Shown in pieces: positions 34,845 through 43,863 of a stretch of DNA of 64,000 bases. This DNA comes from Flavobacterium hydrocarbonoxydans. GTDB lineage: Bacteria > Bacteroidota > Bacteroidia > Flavobacteriales > Flavobacteriaceae. Position 1 is the first letter of the stretch. The number at the start of each line of letters is the position of its first letter. The notes under the pieces were generated by a model, which did not search any database, was not told the origin of the DNA, and saw only the letters and a program-made list of their open reading frames with translations. The stretch covers positions 267,109 to 331,108 of the forward strand of contig NZ_WSTB01000006.1 in NCBI RefSeq assembly GCF_009789235.1, given 5' to 3'. Made by a program: the position numbers and the translations under genes.

Positions 34845-36104
34845 ATGCCAAAATTTTTATTTAAAAGTCTGTTGTTGCTTTTTATTTTTGCTTCGGCGAA
34901 TGCCCAGGAAGTACAAACCGAAATTGCTCCTCCTTACAATATAAAAGCCGTTTCCTTTATTCAGAATGGAAGTAATGTTGTGCCTGTTTTTGAATTAGGC
35001 AGCGATTTTAAATTTCAGTTTGACGATTTATTTGCCAATGAAGCTAATTATTATTTCGAAGTTATTCATTGCGATTATAACTGGAAACCTTCAGATATAA
35101 CCAAACAGGATTACATCAGAGGACTGGACAATCAACGAATTATAGATTATTCGAATTCGTTTAATACACTTCAGGGGTATTCCCATTACAGGCTTTCTTT
35201 CCCTAATCAATTTACTACACAATTGCGTATATCGGGGAATTATATGTTGCGAATTTTAAATGATGACAGAGAAGTTGTTTTTTCAAGAAAATTCATTTTA
35301 TACGAAAATCACTGTACCGTTGCCGCTCAGGTGAAAAGAAGCCGAAACCTTAGTGATATTGATTATAAACACAATATAGATTTTGCGATAGCTTCAAATG
35401 ACATCACTTTTCAGAATCCTTTGAAAAATGTAAAAGTATTTTTGTTTCAAAACGGAGACTTTAATACTTCCATAAAAAACATTGTTCCACAATATACTTT
35501 AGGCAATCAATTGGTTTATAAATATAATGACGAAACACAATTTTGGGCAGGAAACGAATATTTGTATTTTGAAAACAAAGACATTCGTGCCGCCAATAAC
35601 TTTGTTGCTAAAGTGGGCTATAACAGTGCTATTTACAGCAGCTATTTATACACCAGTGCTGCCCGGGCTAACCTAATATACACACTCAATCAGGATGTTA
35701 ATGGTAATTTTGTAGTCAAAAACATCAATGGCTCTGATAATGACATTGAAGCGGATTATGCCTGGGTCTATTTTAGTGTTTCTGCTCCTACTTTTAGATT
35801 AAATAAAGACATTTACGTTACCGGAATGTTCAACAATTACAATTTAATCCCTGAATACAAAATGGATTACAACGAAGAAAAGGGCATTTACGAAAAAGCT
35901 GTACTTATTAAACAAGGTTTTTCCAATTTTCAGTTTATGGTAGCAGATAAAAACGGAAAGGTCGATTACGAGAATGCCATCGACGGAAATTTTTATCAAA
36001 CCGAAAATGAATATACCATTTTGGTTTATTACAAAGAAAGTAACGACCGATACGAGCGCTGTATCGGAAAAGGAAACGCTAACTCCATCAATATCATCAA
36101 TTAA
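34845..36104 (+). CDS. Type IX secretion system plug protein (DUF5103)
   Basis: A 419-residue periplasmic or outer-membrane protein with a signal peptide ending SANAQ. It fits the DUF5103 family, which I know as the T9SS plug that closes the SprA translocon. Conserved segments include YYFEVIHCDYNWKPSDI, GYSHYRLSFPN and a C-terminal beta domain (DIYVTGMFNNYNL, FMVADKNGKVDYENAIDGN). Together with gldB this supports a gliding, T9SS-bearing organism. It lies just before apaG. Confidence 0.8.
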   Translation: MPKFLFKSLLLLFIFASANAQEVQTEIAPPYNIKAVSFIQNGSNVVPVFELGSDFKFQFDDLFANEANYYFEVIHCDYNWKPSDITKQDYIRGLDNQRIIDYSNSFNTLQGYSHYRLSFPNQFTTQLRISGNYMLRILNDDREVVFSRKFILYENHCTVAAQVKRSRNLSDIDYKHNIDFAIASNDITFQNPLKNVKVFLFQNGDFNTSIKNIVPQYTLGNQLVYKYNDETQFWAGNEYLYFENKDIRAANNFVAKVGYNSAIYSSYLYTSAARANLIYTLNQDVNGNFVVKNINGSDNDIEADYAWVYFSVSAPTFRLNKDIYVTGMFNNYNLIPEYKMDYNEEKGIYEKAVLIKQGFSNFQFMVADKNGKVDYENAIDGNFYQTENEYTILVYYKESNDRYERCIGKGNANSINIIN

Positions 36105-36144
36105 AACATTGTTAAAAGGTTTTCGAACCAATCGTTTTTTTTTG

Positions 36145-36152
36145 TAAGTTTG
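36145..36152 (+). promoter_or_regulatory. -7 element of apaG
   Basis: TAAGTTTG matches TAnnTTTG, 34 bases before the apaG start codon. Confidence 0.45.
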
Positions 36153-36185
36153 CATCTATAATCCACACATATATACTACGTTAGT

Positions 36186-36572
36186 ATGGTTTCTCAGATA
36201 ACAAGAGGCATAAAAATATCTGTTTTGACTAGTTTTGAAGGTACTTACTTCAAGAACTACAAGATTCATTTTGCCTTTAGTTATGTAATCACTATTGAAA
36301 ATCACAGCAAAGATTCTGTACAATTGACTTGTCGTCACTGGGAAATTTTTGACTCTTTAAATGATTTGGAAATTGTTGATGGCGAAGGTGTAATTGGAAA
36401 AAAACCGGTTTTAAAACCAGGAGAAAATCACACCTATAGTTCTGGCTGCTTATTATCCTCTCCTTATGGTGCCATGAAAGGTCACTTTAATATGATTAAT
36501 TTTACTACTACCAAAACATTCAAAGTGATCGTACCTACTTTCAGATTGTGCGCTCCTTTTGCTTTAAATTAA
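36186..36572 (+). CDS. apaG: ApaG protein
   Basis: A 128-residue single-domain protein of fibronectin-III-like fold. Conserved blocks are FAFSYVITIENHS, VQLTCRHWEIFDS and the glycine-rich VVDGEGVIGKKPVLKPGE, then YSSGCLLSSPYGAMKGHF. In enterobacteria apaG is linked to Co/Mg efflux and Ap4A; here it stands alone and its role is unknown. Confidence 0.92.
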   Translation: MVSQITRGIKISVLTSFEGTYFKNYKIHFAFSYVITIENHSKDSVQLTCRHWEIFDSLNDLEIVDGEGVIGKKPVLKPGENHTYSSGCLLSSPYGAMKGHFNMINFTTTKTFKVIVPTFRLCAPFALN

Positions 36573-36727
36573 GACTTCATTAAAAAACTATATTTTTTAT
36601 AGTTATCTAAATCATAAAATTGTCAAATTATTAATTTATCCTTTGTACTTTTGTGCCACGTTAGATTATTCGTAACAAAACAAATATTCTAGCTCATAAA
36701 TTGTCTAATTATCTAATTTTAAATAAC

Positions 36728-38353
36728 ATGCTAAAAGGATTCTTTCATGTACCCAAAGCGGTAAACGAGCCAGTAAAAGGTTACGCACCAAACTCTCCTG
36801 AAAAAGCAGCTGTTCAGGCAGCTTATACAGCAATGTGGAACGCAACAATCGATGTTCCATTATACATTGGAAGCGAAGAAATCAGAACAGGAAATACCAG
36901 AACAATGTCTGCTCCTCACGATCACAAACATATCGTAGGAACGTATCATTTAGCTGAAAAACAACATATCGAAAAAGCAATTGCTAACGCACTTGAAGCA
37001 AGAACAGCTTGGGCAAATATGGCATGGGAACAACGTGCTGCTATTTTCCTAAAAGCGGCTGAACTTATTGCTGGTCCATACAGAGCGCGTATCAACGCTG
37101 CTACAATGATTGCACAATCAAAAAATATTCACCAGGCTGAAATTGACGCTTCTTGTGAACTGATCGACTTTTTACGTTACAACGTAGAATTTATGACTCA
37201 GATTTACAACGATCAGCCAAAATCTGATTCTACAACTTGGAATCGCTTAGAATACAGACCTCTTGAAGGTTTTGTATATGCGATTACTCCTTTTAACTTT
37301 ACTGCTATTGCTGCAAATCTTCCTGCAAGTGCTGCTATGATGGGTAATGTGGTTATCTGGAAACCAAGTGATAGCCAGGTTTTCTCTGCAAAAATCATTA
37401 TCGATGTTTTCAAAGAAGCTGGAGTTCCTGATGGCGTTATCAACGTTGTTTTTGGAGATGCTTTGATGATTACCGATACTGTTTTGGCAAGTCGTGATTT
37501 TGCTGGAGTTCACTTTACAGGTTCAACTCACGTGTTTAAAGATATTTGGGCTAAAATTGGAGCCAACATTCACCACTATAAAACATACCCAAGAATCGTT
37601 GGAGAAACTGGTGGAAAAGATTTTATCATTGCGCATCCAAGTGCTAATGTAAAACAAGTTGCTACCGGAATTGTTCGTGGTGCTTTCGAATTTCAGGGAC
37701 AAAAATGTTCTGCAGCCTCAAGAGCTTATATTCCGCAAAGTTTATGGCCTGCTGTAAAAGAGCAAATTATTACGGATGTAAAATCTATGAAAATGGGTTC
37801 TCCGGAAGATTTCGGAAACTTCATTACTGCGGTTATTCACGAAGGTTCTTTTGACAAATTGGCTAGTTTTATTGACCAGGCGAAAAAAGATGCTGATGCT
37901 GAAATTATTGTTGGTGGAAATTATGACAAATCTGTTGGGTACTTTATTGAGCCAACGGTTATCGTAACGACAAACCCAAAATATAAAACTATGGAAACCG
38001 AATTATTCGGACCAGTAATTACCATCTACGTTTACGAAGATGCTAAATGGGAAGAGACTTTAGAATTGGTTGATACTACTTCTGAGTATGCTTTAACAGG
38101 AGCTGTTTTCAGCCAGGATCGTTATGCTATTGAAGTAGCGACGACGAAATTGCAAAATTCAGCTGGTAACTTCTACATCAATGACAAACCAACAGGAGCT
38201 GTTGTTGGAATGCAGCCTTTTGGTGGAGCAAGAGCTTCAGGAACTAACGATAAAGCAGGTTCTGCATTGAACTTATTGCGTTGGGCTTCTCCTAGAACGA
38301 TCAAAGAAACGTTTGTAACTCCAGAAGATTACAGATATCCTTTCTTAGGGTAA
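36728..38353 (+). CDS. pruA: L-glutamate gamma-semialdehyde dehydrogenase
   Basis: Oxidises glutamate semialdehyde (P5C) to glutamate, the second step of proline breakdown. Aldehyde dehydrogenase signs are visible: YAITPFNFTAIAANLPASAA, FTGSTHVFKDIW, GETGGKDF (catalytic Glu), FEFQGQKCSAASRAY (catalytic Cys). At 541 residues it is the stand-alone form without the proline dehydrogenase domain. The start at 36728 (MLKGFFHV) is chosen over an upstream TTG. A TACTTTTG promoter element is at 36646. A palindromic terminator follows. Confidence 0.93.
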   Translation: MLKGFFHVPKAVNEPVKGYAPNSPEKAAVQAAYTAMWNATIDVPLYIGSEEIRTGNTRTMSAPHDHKHIVGTYHLAEKQHIEKAIANALEARTAWANMAWEQRAAIFLKAAELIAGPYRARINAATMIAQSKNIHQAEIDASCELIDFLRYNVEFMTQIYNDQPKSDSTTWNRLEYRPLEGFVYAITPFNFTAIAANLPASAAMMGNVVIWKPSDSQVFSAKIIIDVFKEAGVPDGVINVVFGDALMITDTVLASRDFAGVHFTGSTHVFKDIWAKIGANIHHYKTYPRIVGETGGKDFIIAHPSANVKQVATGIVRGAFEFQGQKCSAASRAYIPQSLWPAVKEQIITDVKSMKMGSPEDFGNFITAVIHEGSFDKLASFIDQAKKDADAEIIVGGNYDKSVGYFIEPTVIVTTNPKYKTMETELFGPVITIYVYEDAKWEETLELVDTTSEYALTGAVFSQDRYAIEVATTKLQNSAGNFYINDKPTGAVVGMQPFGGARASGTNDKAGSALNLLRWASPRTIKETFVTPEDYRYPFLG

Positions 38354-38388
38354 TTTCAGATTTTAGAAATCAGATTTTAGATTTATAT

Positions 38389-38426
38389 AAAAACCCGAAA
38401 ATTTCAATTGAAATTTTCGGGTTTTT
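38389..38426. terminator. Palindromic terminator behind pruA
   Basis: Near-perfect palindrome AACCCGAAAATTTCAATTG and its complement, followed by T runs on both strands, so it can serve pruA and the opposing toxin-antitoxin genes. A very similar palindrome lies at 39021. Confidence 0.8.
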
Positions 38427-38448
38427 GCTTTTGGTTTTATGACTTAAA

Positions 38449-38739
38449 TTAAGGTCTTCTTGCTGGATTTCTTTTGTTGTGAAAACAAGAAAGAACACGA
38501 ATGCTATTTTCGTTTTCATCAACTACATAAAAAAGAGAGTACGGAAATCTTCTAAGTGTTATAACTCTTACTTCTTTATAACAGATTCTAAAAAAAGGAT
38601 TTATTGCTAAAACATCATATGCTTTTTGTAATTGTATTATGAAATTATTTGGCGCTTGCAAACTTTGTTTTGTGTAAAACTCCATTGCGTTAATAATTTC
38701 ATTCTGAGCACGAGGCGAAACAATAATTTTATAGCCCAT
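38449..38739 (-). CDS. RelE/ParE-type toxin
   Basis: A 96-residue basic protein with the ParE/RelE pattern: YKIIVSPRAQNEIINAMEFY, then a loop, NPFFRICYKEVRVITLRRFPYSLFYVV and a C-terminal conserved Arg. ParE toxins poison gyrase and RelE toxins cut mRNA; which one this is cannot be read from sequence. The gene overlaps the antitoxin gene by 11 bases and follows it, the usual order. The module is enclosed by two near-identical palindromic terminators. Confidence 0.82.
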   Translation of the reverse strand: MGYKIIVSPRAQNEIINAMEFYTKQSLQAPNNFIIQLQKAYDVLAINPFFRICYKEVRVITLRRFPYSLFYVVDENENSIRVLSCFHNKRNPARRP

Positions 38740-38962
38740 ATTTTGATTTTAGTTGAGCAATTGATTCTTCCGAGGAAATATAGTCACTTCCATCTTCTTT
38801 TAACCTTTCGTCTAAAATCTTTTTCATTTCTTCAGTTAATTCAAAATCTTCGTCTTCTTCAATTGTAATTGTAATGGGTCTCGATTTAAAAGCAATTTTA
38901 ATCGCTTCTAAAATATCCTCATTAATATCTTGAGCAGAATCTAAATGATATGTTGTGTACAT
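38729..38962 (-). CDS. Antitoxin of the ParE/RelE module
   Basis: A 77-residue acidic protein. The start (MYTTYHLDSAQDINEDILEAIKIAF) and the linker PITITIEEDEDFELTEEMKK are typical of small addiction antitoxins of Bacteroidota, with a helical C-terminal tail that would cover the toxin. It precedes and overlaps the toxin gene. It probably represses its own promoter just upstream; no clear operator was seen. Confidence 0.75.
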   Translation of the reverse strand: MYTTYHLDSAQDINEDILEAIKIAFKSRPITITIEEDEDFELTEEMKKILDERLKEDGSDYISSEESIAQLKSKYGL

Positions 38963-39020
38963 AATTTTTGTTTTAAATATGACAAAATTGAACTTATCGA
39001 AGTATTTTCAAATTTACTAA

Positions 39021-39056
39021 AAAAAGCCGAAAATTTCAATTGAAATTTTCGGCTTT
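39021..39056. terminator. Palindromic terminator behind rsmG
   Basis: AAAGCCGAAAATTTCAATTG with its complement, near-identical to the palindrome at 38389. It serves rsmG on the minus strand and also lies upstream of the antitoxin gene. Confidence 0.8.
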
Positions 39057-39097
39057 TGATTTTTATAAGTTCCAAAACCTGAAACCTGAAACTTTAT

Positions 39098-39727
39098 CTA
39101 AGCCTGAAACTTCAGTGGCAAATGCACCACTTTCTTTGTTTCGAAGAACTCATCTTCAAAAATATCTGCTAAATCATATAGAGTTGCTTTTGGAAAAGCA
39201 GACAGTTCTTCGGTTAAATCTCCTCCTTTTAGATACAAAATTCCATTTTTCAGCGTGTGTTTGTGCTGTTTTTTGATTTTATCATGAATCCACGACACGA
39301 AATCGGGCATATTGGTTACAGCACGACTAACGATAAAATCGAAATCACCTTTTACCAATTCGGCGCGTTTTTGTTCTGCTTTTACATTTTTAAGTTCTAA
39401 GGCATCCACAACGCCCTGAACCACTTTTATTTTTTTGGCGATAACATCAATTAGGTAAAAACGGGTTTCCGGAAAAAGAATCGCCAACGGAATTCCGGGA
39501 AATCCTCCGCCAGTACCCACATCCAGAACTGTTGCTCCGGGTTCGAACTTCATGATTTTTGCAATTCCAAGCGAATGCAAAATGTGTTTGGTATATAAGG
39601 CATCAATATCTTTGCGCGAAATAACATTGATTTTTTCATTCCAATCGTGGTATAAAAAATCTAATTTTTGAAATTGTTCGATTTGAATAGGTGTCAAATC
39701 AGGAAAATATTTCAGAATCTCATCCAT
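39098..39727 (-). CDS. rsmG: 16S rRNA (guanine-527-N7)-methyltransferase RsmG
   Basis: Methylates N7 of G527 in 16S rRNA. The 209-residue length is normal. The SAM motif is TVLDVGTGGGFPGIPLAI (about 69-86), followed by FYLIDVIAKKIKVVQ and FDFIVSRAVTNMP. Transcribed away from the desaturase gene, with a 107-base gap as divergent promoter region. Confidence 0.94.
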   Translation of the reverse strand: MDEILKYFPDLTPIQIEQFQKLDFLYHDWNEKINVISRKDIDALYTKHILHSLGIAKIMKFEPGATVLDVGTGGGFPGIPLAILFPETRFYLIDVIAKKIKVVQGVVDALELKNVKAEQKRAELVKGDFDFIVSRAVTNMPDFVSWIHDKIKKQHKHTLKNGILYLKGGDLTEELSAFPKATLYDLADIFEDEFFETKKVVHLPLKFQA

Positions 39728-39834
39728 TGCTCTAATTTTTTAACAAAAGTACTACTTTCGGATTGAAATATTTAACTCAATTTTGTAAATTGAAAATTTA
39801 TAATAATTACCTTTGACACCTATTTAAATTTATT

Positions 39835-40932
39835 ATGAATAACACTGCGCCTACATTTGCTAAGCAAGACAATCTGAAGTTTTTCAGAACATTGAATTCT
39901 CGGGTAAACAATTACTTTAAAGAGAATAACATTCAGAAAACGGGAAACTGGAAGCTGCACCTAAAAGCTGTTATTCTTTTTGCTGTTTTCCTAACGCCGT
40001 ATTTTTTAATTCTAACACTAGAAAACCTTCCTTTTTGGGGACAATTATTGCTGAATATCCTAATGGGAATCGGAATGGCCGGTATTGGAATGAACGTAAT
40101 GCACGACGGTAACCACGGTTCGTATTCAAACAAAAGCTGGATCAACAAAATCATGGGCGGAAGTATTTATATCTTAGCCGGAAATGTACACAACTGGCAG
40201 GTACAGCACAATGTACTCCACCATACTTATACCAACATTCACGGTCATGATGAAGATTTAGATGCCGGAAGAATCATTCGTTTTACACAAAATGCTGAAT
40301 GGCACCGTTTTCATAAATTTCAACATTACTATTCTTTCTTTTTATACGGATTATTGACTTTCAATTGGGCTTTAACAACCGATTTTAAGCAAATGAAGAA
40401 TTATCTAAGAAGAAAATTATCATACGGAACACCACAAAGTCCTACGAAACTTTGGACAGTGTTGGTTATCACAAAAATCATTTACGTTTTAATCTGGATG
40501 GTTTTACCAATGGTTTTAGGAGTAGCATGGTGGAAAGTTGTCATCGGGTTTTTCGTAATGCATTACACAGCTGGACTTATCTTGAGTATCGTTTTTCAGT
40601 TGGCACACGTTGTCGAGGAAACTTCAAACCCGGTTCCGAATGAAGAAGGCGAAATCGAAAATACCTGGGCAATTCACCAATTGTACACTACAGCTAACTT
40701 TGCTCCAAAAAACAAAATCATCAACTGGTTTACGGGTGGTTTAAATCACCAAATCGAACACCATATTTTTCCAAACATCAGTCACGTGCACTACGGTAAA
40801 ATTGCTGAAATAGTAAAAGAAACAGCTAAAGAATGCAATTTGCCTTATTACGAATTCAAAACCATGCGTGGCGCTGTTCTGGCACATTACAAACATTTAC
40901 GCGATCTTGGAATGAAACCTGAAATTGCATAA
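39835..40932 (+). CDS. Membrane fatty acid desaturase
   Basis: A 365-residue integral membrane di-iron desaturase. The three His boxes are HDGNHGSYSN (1), HNVLHHTYTN (2) and NHQIEHHIFPN (3). QIEHH instead of HxxHH in box 3 is typical of front-end/acyl-lipid desaturases. There are about four membrane helices. It probably adjusts membrane fluidity. A TACCTTTG element at 39808 is a likely promoter, 20 bases before the start. Confidence 0.9.
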   Translation: MNNTAPTFAKQDNLKFFRTLNSRVNNYFKENNIQKTGNWKLHLKAVILFAVFLTPYFLILTLENLPFWGQLLLNILMGIGMAGIGMNVMHDGNHGSYSNKSWINKIMGGSIYILAGNVHNWQVQHNVLHHTYTNIHGHDEDLDAGRIIRFTQNAEWHRFHKFQHYYSFFLYGLLTFNWALTTDFKQMKNYLRRKLSYGTPQSPTKLWTVLVITKIIYVLIWMVLPMVLGVAWWKVVIGFFVMHYTAGLILSIVFQLAHVVEETSNPVPNEEGEIENTWAIHQLYTTANFAPKNKIINWFTGGLNHQIEHHIFPNISHVHYGKIAEIVKETAKECNLPYYEFKTMRGAVLAHYKHLRDLGMKPEIA

Positions 40933-40946
40933 CACAATAGGACATA

Positions 40947-40974
40947 GTAGAGACGCACTGCAGTGCGTCTCTAC
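40947..40974. repeat. GTAGAG palindrome, copy 1
   Basis: A perfect 28-bp palindrome, GTAGAGACGCACTG and its complement, just after the desaturase gene. A partial extra copy AGTGCGTCTTTAC follows. Related copies are at 46164, 58703 and 59162. Confidence 0.8.
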
Positions 40975-41044
40975 AGTGCGTCTTTACAACAGATAAAAAA
41001 ATAATCAAAAAAATAAAATAATAAACCGCAATTAACTACACACA

Positions 41045-42235
41045 ATGAATCACATTCTTTCGGACAGAATCAACAACTTAGCGACTTCGCAAACATTAGC
41101 AATGGCTGCATTAGCTCGTGAATTAAAAGCACAAGGAAAAGACATCATCAGTTTAAGTTTAGGAGAACCTGACTTTAACACTCCGGATTTTATCAAAGAA
41201 GCTGTAAAAAAAGCAGTTGACGAAAACTATAGCACCTATTCTCCAGTAGAAGGATATTTAGAATTAAGAGAAGCTATCTCAAGAAAATTCTCAAGAGACA
41301 ACGGTTTAGATTACAAACCATCTCAAATCGTAGTTTCTACAGGAGCCAAACAATCTTTATACAACATTGCACAAGTAATGCTTAATGATGGTGACGAGGT
41401 TATTTTGCCAGCACCATACTGGGTTTCTTACTTCGAAATCGTAAAACTTTCAGGAGGAGTTCCTGTTGAAGTTCCAACATCTGTAGATACCGATTTCAAA
41501 ATTACGCCTGAGCAATTAGAAGCAGCTATCACACCAAAAACAAAAATGATGTGGTTCTCTTCGCCTTGTAATCCTTCTGGTTCTGTTTACAGCAGAGAAG
41601 AATTAACAGCATTAGCAAAAGTTTTAGAAAAACACCCAAATATATATGTAGTTGCCGACGAAATTTATGAGCACATCAATTTCTCAGGAACTTTCTGCAG
41701 TATCGGTTCAATCCCTGGAATGTTAGAAAAAACCATTACGGTAAACGGAGTAGCAAAAGCATTTGCTATGACAGGATACAGAATTGGTTATATCGGAGCA
41801 CCAGAATTCATCGCAAAAGCGTGTACAAAAATCCAAGGGCAGGTAACTTCAGGAGCAAACTCTGTAGCGCAACGTGCTACCATTACGGCTGTAGATGCAG
41901 ATCCAAGCGTGTTAAACCACATGGTTCAGGCTTTCCACACACGTAGAGATTTAGTCGTTGGATTATTAAAAGAAATTCCAGGAATCAAAATCAACGTTCC
42001 GGAAGGAGCATTTTACGTTTTCCCAGACGTTTCTTCTTTCTTCGGAAAAACATTAAAAGGAACCGAAATCAAAGATGCAAACGACGTATCAATGTACCTT
42101 TTGGCAGAGGCAAACGTAGCAACTGTAACAGGTGATGCTTTCGGAAATCCAAACTGTATCCGCTTCTCTTACGCAACAAGCGACGATATCCTTAAAGAAG
42201 CTTTACGCAGAATCAAAGAAGCTTTGGCTGTATAA
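41045..42235 (+). CDS. aspC: Aspartate aminotransferase (PLP-dependent)
   Basis: A 396-residue cytoplasmic aminotransferase of fold type I, subgroup I-gamma. Visible are SLSLGEPDFNTPDF, NPSGSVYSREEL, DEIYEHI and the lysine segment VAKAFAMTGYRIGYIG (pyridoxal-phosphate Lys). It transfers the amino group between aspartate and 2-oxoglutarate; closely related enzymes use prephenate too. It has a clear terminator and is followed by a repeat-rich space. Confidence 0.92.
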   Translation: MNHILSDRINNLATSQTLAMAALARELKAQGKDIISLSLGEPDFNTPDFIKEAVKKAVDENYSTYSPVEGYLELREAISRKFSRDNGLDYKPSQIVVSTGAKQSLYNIAQVMLNDGDEVILPAPYWVSYFEIVKLSGGVPVEVPTSVDTDFKITPEQLEAAITPKTKMMWFSSPCNPSGSVYSREELTALAKVLEKHPNIYVVADEIYEHINFSGTFCSIGSIPGMLEKTITVNGVAKAFAMTGYRIGYIGAPEFIAKACTKIQGQVTSGANSVAQRATITAVDADPSVLNHMVQAFHTRRDLVVGLLKEIPGIKINVPEGAFYVFPDVSSFFGKTLKGTEIKDANDVSMYLLAEANVATVTGDAFGNPNCIRFSYATSDDILKEALRRIKEALAV

Positions 42236-42257
42236 CACCAAACACTTTTCAATATAG

Positions 42258-42298
42258 AAAGCCTGATAGACCTCAAAATCTGTCAGGCTTTTTTTTAT
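42258..42298 (+). terminator. Intrinsic terminator of aspC
   Basis: Stem AAAGCCTGA with TCAGGCTTT plus an inner AGA/TCT extension, then a T run. Hairpin repeat copy C is fused to its T tract. Confidence 0.85.
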
Positions 42299-42299
42299 G

Positions 42300-42386
42300 G
42301 GGTTGCCTCCGGCCGGGCTATCCGTTTCAATCTTTTGTGCCGAACCCCGGCACAAAAGGATTTCCACTTCTATCCCTAACCCAGAC
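42300..42386 (-). repeat. Covarying hairpin repeat, copy C
   Basis: Minus-strand copy with arms TGCCG / CGGCA. It begins directly after the aspC terminator T run with the sequence ATGGGGTT, exactly as copy D does behind the U32 gene. Confidence 0.8.
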
Positions 42387-42494
42387 CCTTAGACGAGAAC
42401 ATTTTATTTTCAAAAGAATATTTTCAGCCACACATATCAATTTCGAATTTTAGAAAAGTTCGATCTCCATCTTTTTTTAAAACAAGTCAATTAC

Positions 42495-42550
42495 GTCAAA
42501 TTTGACGTTCCTGATGTCAAGTTTGACATAACAGACGCCAAATTTGGGGT
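42495..42550. repeat. 21-bp palindrome array, short copy (3 units)
   Basis: GTCAAATTTGAC-like palindromes start at 42495, 42516 and 42537, exactly 21 bp apart. The right end, read on the minus strand, starts AGAACCCCAAATTTG, the same as the left end of the long array at 55247. The rest of the 503-base gap (to 42738) is AT-rich with no gene. Confidence 0.8.
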
Positions 42551-42738
42551 TCTGACCAATTTATAGGCTCCTAATAAGTATAGTTTTTCAATTTAAACAC
42601 CTTTAAGAAGTTAGCCTTTAGAGCTGTTTTCATAATTCCCATTCTACAATTTTATAAATCATCAGGACAATTCTATAAAACACCAAGCGCCCTAAAGTCC
42701 CATCTTTGTATTATACATTAACTTAAAAATTAAACATC

Positions 42739-43200
42739 ATGATACATACAGATGAACACACAAAAGAAGCAGTTGGAACTTTAGAAGGATTAATTTCAAT
42801 TCTGGAAGATGGTAAATTAGGATATACTAATGCTGCAGAGCACGTAAGCAGTCCGGCAATCAAAACTGATTTCCTGGAGTTCGCAAGAGAAAGAGCCCTT
42901 TTTATTGTAGAACTGCAAGACGAAATCAATAAACTAGGAAAATCAACAGATACTTCCGGTGGCGGACCACTAGGAGCTTTACACCGCGCATGGATTGATA
43001 TTAAATCATCGTTTACAAGTGGCGACACTGAAGCTATTATTAATGCTTGTGTAACCGGAGAAGAAGCCGCTATTGAAAAATACAAAATGGCTCTAGAAAA
43101 AAATGAACTTGAATTAAATCAAATTGCTCTTGTATCTAAACAATTAAACAGCATCCAAATTACATTGGAAAAAATCAAAGCGAAAAGATTGAATGCCTAA
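42739..43200 (+). CDS. PA2169-like four-helix protein (DUF2383)
   Basis: A 153-residue cytoplasmic protein of ferritin-like four-helix layout. Conserved segments are TLEGLISILEDGKLGYTNAA, FARERALFIVELQDEI and GGGPLGALHRAWIDIKSSF, with GEEAAIEKYKMAL near the C-terminus. Relatives are stress-related proteins of unknown chemistry. It is followed by a terminator and a second small, stress-type gene. Start at ATG 42739 after an AT-rich leader. Confidence 0.8.
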   Translation: MIHTDEHTKEAVGTLEGLISILEDGKLGYTNAAEHVSSPAIKTDFLEFARERALFIVELQDEINKLGKSTDTSGGGPLGALHRAWIDIKSSFTSGDTEAIINACVTGEEAAIEKYKMALEKNELELNQIALVSKQLNSIQITLEKIKAKRLNA

Positions 43201-43227
43201 ACCCAATTGGGTTCACTATTCAATGCT

Positions 43228-43264
43228 AAAAACTACCTGATGAGCTATTTTCAGGTAGTTTTTC
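43228..43264 (+). terminator. Intrinsic terminator of the PA2169-like gene
   Basis: Stem AAAAACTACCTGA with TCAGGTAGTTTTT, loop TGAGCTATTT, 30 bases after the stop. Confidence 0.85.
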
Positions 43265-43374
43265 TATATAGATAAGTTACAATTATAGAACATTGAGTCA
43301 TAGTTGTATAAGGCCGTTCAAACAATTTAGATATAACTTTAAAACATAAAAACTAACATCTAATATACACGATC

Positions 43375-43632
43375 ATGGATACGAAATACAACAAAGAGAA
43401 CGACGACAAAAGTCAAAAAGAGCGCTTAAACAACGAAGTCTTTGAACAAACAGAAGTGCCCAGAACTTCTACAAGAGACAATTTTACAGTGCCCACAGAT
43501 TTAATAGACGACCTTAAAAAAGGAAAAATAGATCCGTTAACCGAAGGAAATACCCATTTAGGTTACGAAGAAAAAACGCCCAGAAAAAAAGAACTGGAGC
43601 AAAAAGAACATTTGGACAGAGATGATAAATAG
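43375..43632 (+). CDS. Small hydrophilic protein of unknown function
   Basis: An 85-residue, highly charged protein without a hydrophobic segment, probably disordered. A central stretch, RDNFTVPTDLIDDLKKGKID, looks conserved-like; both ends are Lys/Asp/Glu-rich. I do not recognise a family. It sits alone after the PA2169-like gene and may belong to the same stress response, judging only from position. Confidence 0.55.
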   Translation: MDTKYNKENDDKSQKERLNNEVFEQTEVPRTSTRDNFTVPTDLIDDLKKGKIDPLTEGNTHLGYEEKTPRKKELEQKEHLDRDDK

Positions 43633-43641
43633 ACTTTTTGA

Positions 43642-43724
43642 GTTCCGTAGGAACGTTTCATTTTATAGCAACGGATTTTAATCCGTTGAATAATCATAGA
43701 ACATCTAAAAAGTTCTGTAGGAAC
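43642..43724. repeat. GTTCCGTAGGAAC / CAACGGATT repeat cluster
   Basis: Palindrome GTTCCGTAGGAAC (43642-43654), then CAACGGATTTTAATCCGTTG (43669-43688, imperfect palindrome), then a second copy GTTCTGTAGGAAC (43712-43724). Non-coding, between the small hydrophilic gene and the U32 gene. Confidence 0.65.
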
Positions 43725-43863
43725 GATTCATATAAAAAACTGTAACCATTCCATATTAGTTAACTATTTCAAAAAAATCCCTTTATCATTAGCAAACTCA
43801 AAATAATTATAAGAACTTTGCAGACTTTTTTTCGTGAACACACGAAAAGCCTAAAGTTCTAAA

